Shown piece after piece: positions 17,507 to 26,299 of a stretch of 64,000 nucleotides of DNA. The notes under the pieces were generated by a model. That model did not search any database. It was not told the origin of the DNA and saw only the letters and a program-made list of their open reading frames with translations. Source of the stretch: Curvibacter sp. CHRR-16 (GTDB taxonomy: Bacteria; Pseudomonadota; Gammaproteobacteria; Burkholderiales; Burkholderiaceae_C); assembly GCF_018474005.1 (NCBI RefSeq), contig NZ_JAHCSH010000003.1:434001-498000 (forward strand), given 5' to 3'. Position numbers and translations under genes: made by a program. Position 1 is the stretch's first letter; each line of letters starts with the position of its first letter.

Positions 17507-18906
17507 GCCAATAGCGCAAAACGCGCTTGCAAATACTGGCTCAACTGCGGATGCTGGCTAAACGCCACATTGAAGCGGATGTGCCGATCAAACGCATGGC
17601 TGCTGGAAAAAGCCGATCCTTTGGCCAGCACGATGTGGTTGCTGTAAGCGTCTTGCAGCAGCACATCCATGTCCACCCCGTCGGGCACCCGTCCCCACAA
17701 AAAAATGCCCCCAGCGCCCGGGTGGTCTAGGGCAATGCCTGCCTCTTGCAGCAGCCGGGTGCTGTGCACACGGGCTTTGTGTATGCGTGTCTGCAAGCGT
17801 GCCAAGTGTTTGCGCCAGCGTCCGGCGGCCAGCACTTCCAGCATCACGTATTCGTTCAGCGCCCCGCATGTCATGACCGAGCAGATTTTTTCCCGCAGCA
17901 GGGCTTTGAGTAGCGCAGGCTCTGCGGCCAGATAGCCCAAACGCACGCTGGGGCTGAGCGCCTTGCAAAAGCTCGAGTAGTAGATCACCCCTTCCAAACC
18001 CGCCAAACTGGCTAGGCGCGGCGTGTGCCCGGCATAAAAATGCCCATGCACGTCGTCCTCTGCCAGCAGCAGTTGGTGTTGGCGTGCCAGTACCAGCAGT
18101 TGGTGCAAGTTGGCTGCGCTGCTGCTCCAGCCAGTTGGGTTGTGCAGTGCGGTTTGCACAAACAGCAGGCGCGGGCGGTGCTCTATACAGGCCGCTTGCA
18201 GTTGTTCCACATCCAGTCCGTCGGGCGTGCGGCGGATGGGGATGGGGCGCAGGCCTTGCTGGCGCAGCCGCTCCAGCATCAAAAAATAACCGGGGTCTTC
18301 CACCAGCACCGCATCACCCGCTTGGGCAAAGGTGCGGCAGATCAGGTCGATGGAGTGGGTAGCGCCATAGGTGGTCATGATGCGGCCAGCGTCCACGGGC
18401 ACACCTGTGTCGCGCAGCAGGCTGGCAATGTGCTCTCGCAGCTCCAGCAGGCCCTGCGGTGGGCAGCGCGAGGCCATGCCGGCAGGGCTTCTGGCCAGTG
18501 CACGCTGCACGGTGGTGGCTGGTATGGCATCGGCCAACCACGCAGGCGGGAGCACCCCACTGCTGGCCAGCAGCATGCCCGGGCGCAGGTCATTGGCTTG
18601 TTGGGCCAGCCACACGCCGTCTTGCATGTCGCCGGCTTCCAGCACGCTGGCATCGCCATCGTGTGGGGGCTGCTGCGCACGCACAAAATACCCTGCCGTG
18701 CCACGCGATTCGATCAAACCCAGCGCCATCAGGCGGTCGTAGGCCAGCACCACGGTGTTGGGGCTCACGGCCAACTGCCCTGCCAATTGGCGAATGGAAG
18801 GCAAGCGGCTCGCTGCGGGCAACAGCCCGCCCTGCACCAACTGGCGCAAACGCTGCTCTATCTGGTCACTGAGCGGCGTGGTGGATTGGCGGTCTATGGC
18901 AATCAT
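17422..18906 (-). CDS. MocR-type GntR regulator with aminotransferase domain
   Basis: A 494-residue fusion: an N-terminal GntR winged helix (SRLPSIRQLAGQLAVSPNTVVLAYDRL, about 30-75) and a C-terminal fold-type I aminotransferase domain. The PLP lysine is in the SFCKALSPSVRLGY motif and the PLP-ring contact region is TALHNPTG. MocR proteins usually act as PLP-sensing regulators of neighbouring genes. It starts 23 bp after the lysE-family gene, so the two are probably cotranscribed and it may control that exporter. Its stop lies inside the convergent exbD gene. Confidence 0.9.
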   Translation of the reverse strand: MIAIDRQSTTPLSDQIEQRLRQLVQGGLLPAASRLPSIRQLAGQLAVSPNTVVLAYDRLMALGLIESRGTAGYFVRAQQPPHDGDASVLEAGDMQDGVWLAQQANDLRPGMLLASSGVLPPAWLADAIPATTVQRALARSPAGMASRCPPQGLLELREHIASLLRDTGVPVDAGRIMTTYGATHSIDLICRTFAQAGDAVLVEDPGYFLMLERLRQQGLRPIPIRRTPDGLDVEQLQAACIEHRPRLLFVQTALHNPTGWSSSAANLHQLLVLARQHQLLLAEDDVHGHFYAGHTPRLASLAGLEGVIYYSSFCKALSPSVRLGYLAAEPALLKALLREKICSVMTCGALNEYVMLEVLAAGRWRKHLARLQTRIHKARVHSTRLLQEAGIALDHPGAGGIFLWGRVPDGVDMDVLLQDAYSNHIVLAKGSAFSSSHAFDRHIRFNVAFSQHPQLSQYLQARFALLAQGLRTATNPMRLKPDLLAKPITSATRP

Positions 18907-18929
18907 GGGGCCAGCTTAGCGCATTGCTT

Positions 18930-19553
18930 TCACCACCAAAAGCCTATGGCCAACCACACCAGCAAGGCGGCCATAAGCGCATTGAACCAGCGTTGCTTGC
19001 GCGGCTCTTGCAGTTGTTGGCGCAGCAAGGTACCAAACAAGGCCCAGACCGATGTACAAGGAAAGCCAACCGCAAAACCCAAGCTGCTTAGCAGCAAGGT
19101 GGCTGGTAGCAGCCCCATGTCACTGGGAGTGAATACGGTAGCAACTGTGACCGCGCGCACCCAGCTCTTGGGGTTGATGGCCTGAAAGCCCAAGCCCTGC
19201 CAAAACGACAAGGGTTGCACCGCCCGGCCTGCCTGCAGCGTAGCCCGGCTTAATTGGTAGGCCAAATAGAGCAAATACAGCGTGCCACCCACGCGCAGCC
19301 CCGTTTGCAGCCAGGGGTAGAGCACAAAAAGCTGCCCCAGCCCCAAGCAGCACAGCAGGGTGAGCAAGGCCACCCCTGTGCAGTTGCCCAGTATTTGGGG
19401 CACGGCACGGCGATAGCCAAATTGCGCCCCGGTGTTGGTCAGTAGCACATTGTTGGGGCCGGGCGTGATGGACATGACCATGCAGTACGTGAGAAAAGGC
19501 AGCAGGGCCGAGGCCGTGACAAGGGTGCTAGACAGGGGCGGGAGTGTGGGCAT
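18930..19553 (-). CDS. LysE/RhtB family amino-acid exporter
   Basis: A 207-residue inner-membrane protein with about six helices. The family signature SITPGPNN lies near the N-terminus and GFQAINPKSW in the middle. Such proteins export amino acids or related metabolites. The start was set at MPTLPPLSS, which gives the standard family length; the 30-codon in-frame extension upstream is judged not translated. It precedes the MocR-type regulator in the same direction and is divergent from leuS across about 160 bp. Confidence 0.88.
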   Translation of the reverse strand: MPTLPPLSSTLVTASALLPFLTYCMVMSITPGPNNVLLTNTGAQFGYRRAVPQILGNCTGVALLTLLCCLGLGQLFVLYPWLQTGLRVGGTLYLLYLAYQLSRATLQAGRAVQPLSFWQGLGFQAINPKSWVRAVTVATVFTPSDMGLLPATLLLSSLGFAVGFPCTSVWALFGTLLRQQLQEPRKQRWFNALMAALLVWLAIGFWW

Positions 19554-19713
19554 GATAGTGTTCCAAGCAGGGGAAAAGGACACGATCCCTACCTTAAAAC
19601 CGCAGGCCGCCAGTACCAAGATGCACGCAAGCGCTGTCTGCACTGCACTGTATCAGCGTGCTTGCAGGTACAACGGCGGGCGGCACAGAGGCCGCACCCC
19701 CTAAAATCGCGGG

Positions 19714-22434
19714 ATGCAAGACAAATACCAGCACACCGACGTCGAAAAAGCAGCCCACGCGCACTGGGCACAGCCTTTGTGGAATGGTCGCAGCGCCTAC
19801 CGCGTGACCGAAGACCAGAGCAAGAACAAGTTCTACGCCTGCTCCATGCTGCCCTACCCCTCGGGCAAGCTGCACATGGGCCACGTGCGCAACTACACCA
19901 TCAACGACATGCTCACGCGCTACCTGCGCATGAAGGGCTACAACGTTCTCATGCCCATGGGCTGGGACGCGTTTGGTCTGCCTGCTGAAAACGCCGCACT
20001 CAAGAACAAAGTACCGCCAGCGAAGTGGACGTACGAGAACATCGCCTACATGAAAGGCCAGATGCAGGCCATGGGCTTGGCCATCGACTGGAGCCGCGAA
20101 GTCGCGACCTGCCAGCCCGAGTACTACAAGTGGAACCAGTGGTTGTTCCTCAAGATGCTGGAAAAAGGCATTGCCTACCGCAAGACCCAGGTGGTGAACT
20201 GGGACCCGGTGGACCAAACCGTGCTGGCCAACGAGCAGGTGATCGATGGCCGCGGCTGGCGCACCGGCGCGCTGGTGGAAAAGCGCGAGATTCCCGGCTA
20301 CTACCTCAAGATCACCGACTACGCGCAAGAACTGCTCGACCACGTGCAAGTGGGCAACGACAAAGCCACCCTCCACGGCTGGCCTGAGCGCGTGCGCCTG
20401 ATGCAAGAAAACTGGATCGGCAAGAGCGAAGGCGTGCGCTTTGCGTTCAAGCACGACATCCAAGGTGCCGATGGCGAGTTGATTCAGGGCGGCAAGCTCT
20501 ATGTGTTCACCACCCGTGCCGACACCATCATGGGCGTGACCTTCTGCGCCGTAGCGCCCGAGCACCCGCTGGCTGCCCACGCGGCTGCCAGCAACCCTGC
20601 GCTGGCAGCCTTCATCGACGAATGCAAGACCGGCGGCACCACCGAGGCCGAGCTGGCCACGCAAGAGAAGAAGGGCCAACCCACGGGCTTGTACGTCACC
20701 CATCCGCTGACAGGCGGCAAGGTGCAGGTGTGGGTGGGCAACTACGTGCTCATGGGCTATGGCGACGGCGCAGTGATGGGCGTGCCCGCGCATGACGAGC
20801 GCGACTTTGCGTTTGCGCTGAAGTACGGTATTGAGATCAAGCAGGTCGTCGCAGTGGAAGGCGAAACCTTCTCGTTGCAAGGCTGGGCTGATTGGTATGG
20901 CGACAAGCAGCGCGCGGTGACAGTGAACTCCGGCAAATACGATGGTTTGGCCTACAAGGATGCGGTCGATGCCGTAGCAGCCGACTTGGCCGCCCAAGGC
21001 CTAGGCGAGAAGAAAACCACCTGGCGCTTGCGCGACTGGGGCATTAGCCGCCAGCGCTACTGGGGCACGCCTATCCCCATCATCCACTGCGAGGAGCACG
21101 GCGCCGTGCCGGTGCCTGAGAAAGACCTGCCCGTGGTGCTGCCCGAGGACTGCGTGCCCGATGGCAGCGGCAACCCGCTGGTCAAGCACGAAGGCTTCCA
21201 CGCCGGTGTGGTTTGCCCCGTGTGCGGCAAACCTGCGCGCCGCGAGACCGACACCATGGACACGTTTGTGGACTCTAGCTGGTACTACATGCGCTACTGC
21301 GACCCGACCAACGCGGACGCGATGGTGGCCGATGGTGCCCAGTACTGGATGCCCATGGACCAGTACATCGGCGGGATTGAGCACGCCATCCTGCACTTGC
21401 TGTACGCCCGTTTCTGGACCAAGGTGATGCGCGACTTGGGGCTGGTGAAGGTGGACGAGCCGTTCCAGAAGTTGCTCACCCAGGGCATGGTGCTCAACCA
21501 CATCTACAGCCGCCGCACCGCCAAGGGCGGCAAGGAATACTTCTGGCCGCACGACGTGGAGCATGTGCTGGACGCTGGCGGCAAGATTGTCGGTGCCAAG
21601 CTCAAGAACGCGGTGGACAGTGCCGATGGTCTGCTGCCCGTGGGCACGGCCATCGACTACGAGGGCGTAGGCACCATGTCCAAGTCCAAGAACAACGGCG
21701 TCGATCCGCAGGTGCTGATCGAGCAGTACGGTGCCGACACCGCGCGCCTGTACACCATGTTCGCCGCACCGCCCGAGGCTACGCTGGAGTGGAACGATGC
21801 CGCCGTGGAAGGCAGCTACCGTTTCCTGCGCCGTGTATGGAACTTTGGCCACAAACTGTCTGCTATGGATTTTGTAGCGGCTCAAGCAAGCGTGGCGGGC
21901 GCTACAAGCCTGAATGATGTGCAGTTTGGCCAAGAGGCCAAGGCCTTGCGTTTCGAGGTGCACAGCATCTTGAAGCAGATCGACTTTGACTACCAGCGCA
22001 TGCAATACAACACCGTGGTGTCCGGTGCCATGAAGCTGCTCAACGCGCTCGAAGGCTTCAAGGCCACCGACAGTGCGGGTGCTGAAGTAGTGCTGATCGA
22101 GGGCTTTGGCATCCTGTTGCGCTGCCTCTACCCCGCCACCCCGCACCTGAGCCACGCACTGTGGTCGGAGCTGGGCTACGCCGGTTCGTTGGGCGACATT
22201 CTGGATGCCGCTTGGCCACAAGTGGATGCGCAAGCCCTGGTGCAAGACGAGATCGAGTTGGTGCTGCAAATCAACGGCAAGCTGCGCGGCGCTGTGCGCG
22301 TGAGCGCCGATGCCGATAAGGCCACCATCGAAGCCGCTGCCTTGGCCCACGCCAGTGTGGTGGCGCAGGCCAACGGCGCTGCCCCCAAGAAGGTGGTGGT
22401 GGTGCCGGGTCGCTTGGTCAACGTGGTGCTGTGA
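19714..22434 (+). CDS. leuS: Leucyl-tRNA synthetase
   Basis: A 906-residue class I aminoacyl-tRNA synthetase. The HIGH-type motif is in [14 protein letters not shown], the CP1 editing domain occupies about residues 220-420, and the KMSKS loop is [13 protein letters not shown]. An unusual stretch in the anticodon-binding domain (about residues 716-732, [14 protein letters not shown]) is encoded by a dispersed repeat that also occurs in benE and srkA, and accounts for part of the length over the E. coli enzyme (860). It is followed by lptE with a four-base overlap (GTGA). Confidence 0.98.
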   Translation: MQDKYQHTDVEKAAHAHWAQPLWNGRSAYRVTEDQSKNKFYACSMLPYPSGKLHMGHVRNYTINDMLTRYLRMKGYNVLMPMGWDAFGLPAENAALKNKVPPAKWTYENIAYMKGQMQAMGLAIDWSREVATCQPEYYKWNQWLFLKMLEKGIAYRKTQVVNWDPVDQTVLANEQVIDGRGWRTGALVEKREIPGYYLKITDYAQELLDHVQVGNDKATLHGWPERVRLMQENWIGKSEGVRFAFKHDIQGADGELIQGGKLYVFTTRADTIMGVTFCAVAPEHPLAAHAAASNPALAAFIDECKTGGTTEAELATQEKKGQPTGLYVTHPLTGGKVQVWVGNYVLMGYGDGAVMGVPAHDERDFAFALKYGIEIKQVVAVEGETFSLQGWADWYGDKQRAVTVNSGKYDGLAYKDAVDAVAADLAAQGLGEKKTTWRLRDWGISRQRYWGTPIPIIHCEEHGAVPVPEKDLPVVLPEDCVPDGSGNPLVKHEGFHAGVVCPVCGKPARRETDTMDTFVDSSWYYMRYCDPTNADAMVADGAQYWMPMDQYIGGIEHAILHLLYARFWTKVMRDLGLVKVDEPFQKLLTQGMVLNHIYSRRTAKGGKEYFWPHDVEHVLDAGGKIVGAKLKNAVDSADGLLPVGTAIDYEGVGTMSKSKNNGVDPQVLIEQYGADTARLYTMFAAPPEATLEWNDAAVEGSYRFLRRVWNFGHKLSAMDFVAAQASVAGATSLNDVQFGQEAKALRFEVHSILKQIDFDYQRMQYNTVVSGAMKLLNALEGFKATDSAGAEVVLIEGFGILLRCLYPATPHLSHALWSELGYAGSLGDILDAAWPQVDAQALVQDEIELVLQINGKLRGAVRVSADADKATIEAAALAHASVVAQANGAAPKKVVVVPGRLVNVVL
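21859..21909 (+). repeat. Copy 2 of ~50-bp dispersed repeat (inside leuS)
   Basis: Starts TCTGCTATGGATTTTGTAGC and continues with GGCTCAAGCAAG and TGGCGGGCGC. It is nearly identical in pattern to the copy in benE (49559-49609) and is read in the same frame, encoding [14 protein letters not shown]. The palindromic core is GCTAT-RTAGC. Confidence 0.75.
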
Positions 22435-23018
22435 GCATGAAGGCCGTGCAGCACCCCGCTCCCGATGCGACCCGCCAGCATCCCTCTGGTTCAGGCCGCG
22501 TGCGCCGTGCGTGGGTCACACGCCTGTGCATGCTGGTGGCAGTGCCCGTGGTGCTGCAACTGGCAGGCTGCGGTTTTGCACTGCGCAAAGAGCAGACCTA
22601 TGCGTTTGACACAGTGGGTCTCAACCCTGCTAGCAGTGCTTTGGCGCAAGAACTGGCTGTGTACCTCAAGTCACGGGTGCGGCCCGTTGTGGCCGGGGCC
22701 GACAAGCCGCAGGCCACCATCGATATCCTGACCGAGGATCAAAACCAAACCGTGGTGGGAACCACTTCGACGGGGTTGGTGCGCGAGTATTTGCTGCAGC
22801 TCGATGTGCGTTTTCAGCTGCGCAACGACAAAGGGCAGGTGGTGCTTGGCCCACTCAAGCTCTGGCAGCAGCGCTACATGAGCTATTCGGAAACCACTGC
22901 CGGGGCCAAGGGGGAAGAGGCCAACTTGCTGTTCAAAGAAATGCGGCAAGACATAGCGCAACAAATTCTCTACCGCTTGGCTGCTGTTCACACGCTGAAC
23001 GTGGTCGATCCGGACTGA
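22431..23018 (+). CDS. lptE: LPS-assembly lipoprotein LptE
   Basis: An outer-membrane lipoprotein of about 195 residues that plugs the LptD barrel and helps deliver lipopolysaccharide to the surface. A lipobox is visible ([10 protein letters not shown]), followed by the family start [17 protein letters not shown] and the helix [13 protein letters not shown] near the C-terminus. The GTG start overlaps the leuS stop; an ATG two codons later is equally possible. The stretch before the lipobox is longer than usual, so the true start could also be the Met just before [11 protein letters not shown]. leuS-lptE-holA order is conserved. Confidence 0.9.
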   Translation: MSMKAVQHPAPDATRQHPSGSGRVRRAWVTRLCMLVAVPVVLQLAGCGFALRKEQTYAFDTVGLNPASSALAQELAVYLKSRVRPVVAGADKPQATIDILTEDQNQTVVGTTSTGLVREYLLQLDVRFQLRNDKGQVVLGPLKLWQQRYMSYSETTAGAKGEEANLLFKEMRQDIAQQILYRLAAVHTLNVVDPD

Positions 23019-23042
23019 CCCGCTTTTTCGCCCAGCCAGCGT

Positions 23043-24128
23043 ATGCAAATTGCAGCCAACCAGCTAGCGCGGCACTTGCAAGGAGGGGTGCGCCCCTTGT
23101 ACGTGCTGCATGGTGACGAAGCCTTGCTGCAGCAAGAAGCCGCGGACGCCATCCGCCAAGCGGCCCGCGCCCAAGGCTATACCGAGCGCACCGTGCACAC
23201 CGTGGCGGGTGCCCACTTTGACTGGAGTCCGGTGCTGGCCGCAGGCGGTTCGCTCAGCCTGTTTGCCGACAAGCAGATCGTGGAGATCCGCATTCCCAGC
23301 GGCAAGCCCGGCAAAGACGGCAGCGTGGCTCTGCAGCAGGTGGCCCAAGACGCTGTGGGCAACGACAGCACCCTCACCGTGGTGGTGCTGCCGCGCTTGG
23401 ACAAAGCCACCAAGAGCACGGCATGGTTTGTGGCGCTGGAGCAAAACGGCGCCAGCATCCAGCTCGACACGCTGGAGCGCGCTGCCTTGCCCAACTGGAT
23501 TGCCCAGCGTTTGGGTGCCCAAGGCCAGCGCGTGGAAGCGGGTGAGGCTGGGCAGCACACGCTGCAGTTCTTTGCCGACCGGGTGGAGGGCAACTTGTTG
23601 GCCGCGCACCAAGAGATCCAGAAGCTGGCTTTGCTCTACCCCCCTGATCAGCACCCGGTACTGACGTACGAACAAGTAGAACAAGCGGTGCTCAATGTGG
23701 CACGCTACGACGTCTTCAAGCTCAGCGACGCGGTGCTGGCAGGCCAGCTGGCACGGGTGCAGCGCATGCTCGACGGGCTGCAAGCCGAAGGTGAGGCCGA
23801 GGTGTTGGTGCACTACACACTGGCCGAAGACATCCGTGCCTTGCAGCGCGTCAAGCTGGCTTTGCAAAGCGGCAAGCCCATGCCCATGGCCTTGCGCGAG
23901 AACCGCATATGGGGCAACAAAGAGCGTTTGTTCGAGCGCCTGTTACCGCGCTTGGAGGCTAGCCAAGTGAGCCAGTGGCTGCAAGCGGCGCACGCAGTCG
24001 ATGGCATCGTCAAAGGACTCAAGCGTCCCGATTGGCCACTCGATGGCTGGCAAGCCCTGCACCAACTGGCGCAGCAGGTGTGCCAAGCCTGCGCACAGGC
24101 TTTGCAGGGCAAAGCACAGCGCAGCTAA
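23043..24128 (+). CDS. holA: DNA polymerase III subunit delta
   Basis: A 361-residue clamp-loader subunit that opens the beta sliding clamp. The start MQIAANQLARHL and the segment LYVLHGDEALLQQEAADAIR are typical of HolA, as are the ASLVAEL-like interior (here YDVFKLSDAVLAGQLARV) and the C-terminal helical collar. It lies 24 bp after lptE. In related genomes proA commonly comes next; here a convergent accessory operon begins 20 bp downstream instead. Confidence 0.94.
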   Translation: MQIAANQLARHLQGGVRPLYVLHGDEALLQQEAADAIRQAARAQGYTERTVHTVAGAHFDWSPVLAAGGSLSLFADKQIVEIRIPSGKPGKDGSVALQQVAQDAVGNDSTLTVVVLPRLDKATKSTAWFVALEQNGASIQLDTLERAALPNWIAQRLGAQGQRVEAGEAGQHTLQFFADRVEGNLLAAHQEIQKLALLYPPDQHPVLTYEQVEQAVLNVARYDVFKLSDAVLAGQLARVQRMLDGLQAEGEAEVLVHYTLAEDIRALQRVKLALQSGKPMPMALRENRIWGNKERLFERLLPRLEASQVSQWLQAAHAVDGIVKGLKRPDWPLDGWQALHQLAQQVCQACAQALQGKAQRS

Positions 24129-24147
24129 GACCCACCAGTCCCCAGCG

Positions 24148-25185
24148 CTAGTCAGTAGCCATGGCGCGCTGGGTGACAAGCCACGCTTGCAGGCGTTGGT
24201 TGAACAGCGCCACATCTTCAATCTGGGGAATATGGCCAACGCCCTGCAGTACATCCAAGGTGCTGTGCGGTACTAAGCGGTGCAGTGTTTGGGCTTGCTC
24301 CAGCGGTGTGACGCTATCCAAGGCCCCCCACATGATGTGCAGCGGCATGCGAAGGCGCTGCCACTGCTGCGCTTGTTGGCTGGCGTTGCCATGGTCGTCA
24401 AAGGCGAATTGGTAGGCCCAATCGCCCAAACTGGCGCTGTATTGGCGCACCCGAAATGGCTGTTGGTAAATAGCGGTTCGCTCCGGGGTAACGACCTCGG
24501 TGCGGGCGACAAATTGGCTCAGCCAGTAGCTGCTCAGACTGGGTTGCAGAACCACGCTGGCCACCATGGCGCTGCGCAAAGAGCGTAGCGCCAGCAGCGT
24601 TTGCGCAGCGCTCCCAGACGCTGGTTTGCTCGGTGCTGGTGGGCTTTCTTGCAGTCCCAAAGCGGCATCGACCAATACCAAGGCGCGGACCTGCTCGGGT
24701 GCGCGCATCGCCAACTCGGCCGCAGGGCCTCCACCATACGAATGCCCCAGCACGATGGCGGGTGGCAACTGCAAATGGCGCAGCAGTGCGGCCAAGCGCT
24801 GGGCCTGCGCTGGGCGTGAATAGTCGCGGTTAGCGGGTCGCGTGCTAAAGCCAAAAGGTGGTAAATCCACTGCGATGACGCGGTAGCCCGCTTGCACCAT
24901 GGCGCTGGTGTTGCTCACCCAGGTGCCACTCCATGCCCCGGTGCCGTGCACCAGCAGCATGGGCGGGTCTTGGGGATTGCCGAACTCTTGCACGTACACA
25001 TCGACATCATGGGCGGCAACCCAGCGTCCTGGTGGTGCCGCTTGCTGGGGCGTTTGGTCTTCGCGCCAGAGCGTGCCAGCCCAAGCGATCAAGAACAACT
25101 CCAGCACTAGCCACAGCAGCAGAGCGAGGCTGTAGCCGAGCCAGCGCCAAGGCTGGGTGGTGAGGTACGAGCCGATGCTGCGCAT
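24148..25185 (-). CDS. Membrane-anchored alpha/beta hydrolase
   Basis: A 345-residue protein with an N-terminal membrane helix (about 13-32) and an alpha/beta hydrolase domain. The oxyanion segment LVHGTGAWSGTW, nucleophile elbow GHSYGG and C-terminal catalytic His (GVGHIPQIED) are intact, so an active hydrolase or lipase is likely. The start at MRSIGSYL follows a GGGAGC ribosome site. It is the last gene of a six-gene minus-strand operon, 16 bp after the unknown secreted protein. The substrate is unknown; context suggests a lipid or ester. Confidence 0.85.
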   Translation of the reverse strand: MRSIGSYLTTQPWRWLGYSLALLLWLVLELFLIAWAGTLWREDQTPQQAAPPGRWVAAHDVDVYVQEFGNPQDPPMLLVHGTGAWSGTWVSNTSAMVQAGYRVIAVDLPPFGFSTRPANRDYSRPAQAQRLAALLRHLQLPPAIVLGHSYGGGPAAELAMRAPEQVRALVLVDAALGLQESPPAPSKPASGSAAQTLLALRSLRSAMVASVVLQPSLSSYWLSQFVARTEVVTPERTAIYQQPFRVRQYSASLGDWAYQFAFDDHGNASQQAQQWQRLRMPLHIMWGALDSVTPLEQAQTLHRLVPHSTLDVLQGVGHIPQIEDVALFNQRLQAWLVTQRAMATD

Positions 25186-25201
25186 AGCCTGTGCTCCCGC
25201 T

Positions 25202-26299
25202 TCAGTAGTCAAAAATGTGCTCGACAGGCACCCTCGCTGCTTGCCACTGCCGCAGGTGCTGGCTGAGGGATGCAACGGGCACCATCAACGCCACCCGTTG
25301 CCCTTGATTACCCGTGATGATGGGTTGGCTGAACAAGGTCTGCACATCCGCTGGTGCCTGCCAAGTGCGTGGCACCAAGAGGCTGACCAAAATGCTGCCG
25401 TTGTTGCCGGCAATGCGCTCTAGCTGCACGCCGTGCTGTGCCAAGTACTGGGCGTAGTGGGTAAAGGCTTCGTAACGCGGAACCGTCAGCAGGGTTTGGC
25501 CATCGTCCCAGCGTTGCAGTACCTGAACGTCGGGCCACTGTGGGTCTGCTGCCGGCAGCGTGCCTCGGGCAATCACGGCGGTGGTGGGCAAGGGAGCGTC
25601 GTACACGCTGTGCGTACCCAGTGTGATGAGCTGGGCGTAGAGCATTTTCACGGTGTACTCGGTGCTCAGTGCGAATTTGCGCTCCCACTTGCGCAAGGGG
25701 GCGTCACCCCACCAACCCGTCTGGCTCCACAGGCGCTGCAGCGGTGCTGCAAAGTCAAACTCGTACCAAGGCCGCACCCGAATGAAGTCCACGTACTCTT
25801 GGGCCACTTGGGCACCTAGGCGATCCTCTGCCGTTGCGTTGCTGGCGGTGCTTTCGGTCAGACGCCCCACCAGGCTCTCGTAGGCGCTGCGAATAGCGTA
25901 TTCCACCGTGGTGCTAACCCCAATGACCATGATCATCAGGTGATAGCCTGGGTTGGGTGCCATGTCGCGGCGCTGGCTTTCGCGCGTGACGCTGGCGTAG
26001 CTCCCCCACAACTGCCCGATATGTCCCCACCAAGGGAACTGGCTCGGGGCGTTGGCGGCAGTCCACTGCGCGAATTCGTTGGGGCTAAAGACCAAAAACC
26101 ACTCCGGAAAGGTCAACAGCGTTTGCTCTGCGCCGCGCACATGCTCGGCAGGTGTGCTGCCCACCGCAAGTGCTTGGGTAGGGGCTTGGGGTGGTGCGCT
26201 TGGGGTGCTTTGGGCGGCGCAGAGCGAAGTCCACAGCAGGCTGAACAGGCTCAAACAGCCAACCCACAGCCATGGGCGAAAGCGGTGCAATGGTGTCAT
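25202..26299 (-). CDS. Conserved hypothetical exported protein
   Basis: A 365-residue protein I do not recognise. It has a signal peptide (LWVGCLSLFSLLWTSLCAAQ, cleavage near residue 23). The mature part is rich in Trp and aromatic residues, with the notable stretch FPEWFLVFSPNEFAQW near residue 65 and a hydrophobic segment (YHLMIMVIGVSTTVEYAIRS) that may be a membrane or core helix. ATG is preceded by GGAG and overlaps the stop of the upstream FAD-methyltransferase gene by four bases (ATGA), so it is translationally coupled to it and probably works with it. Confidence 0.75.
   Translation of the reverse strand: MTPLHRFRPWLWVGCLSLFSLLWTSLCAAQSTPSAPPQAPTQALAVGSTPAEHVRGAEQTLLTFPEWFLVFSPNEFAQWTAANAPSQFPWWGHIGQLWGSYASVTRESQRRDMAPNPGYHLMIMVIGVSTTVEYAIRSAYESLVGRLTESTASNATAEDRLGAQVAQEYVDFIRVRPWYEFDFAAPLQRLWSQTGWWGDAPLRKWERKFALSTEYTVKMLYAQLITLGTHSVYDAPLPTTAVIARGTLPAADPQWPDVQVLQRWDDGQTLLTVPRYEAFTHYAQYLAQHGVQLERIAGNNGSILVSLLVPRTWQAPADVQTLFSQPIITGNQGQRVALMVPVASLSQHLRQWQAARVPVEHIFDY

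Noticed and set aside
19594..22350. Two long antisense open frames (467 and 449 codons) opposite leuS
   Set aside because: They are shadows caused by high GC content in the third codon position of leuS; no domain motifs, no ribosome sites and leuS is certain.
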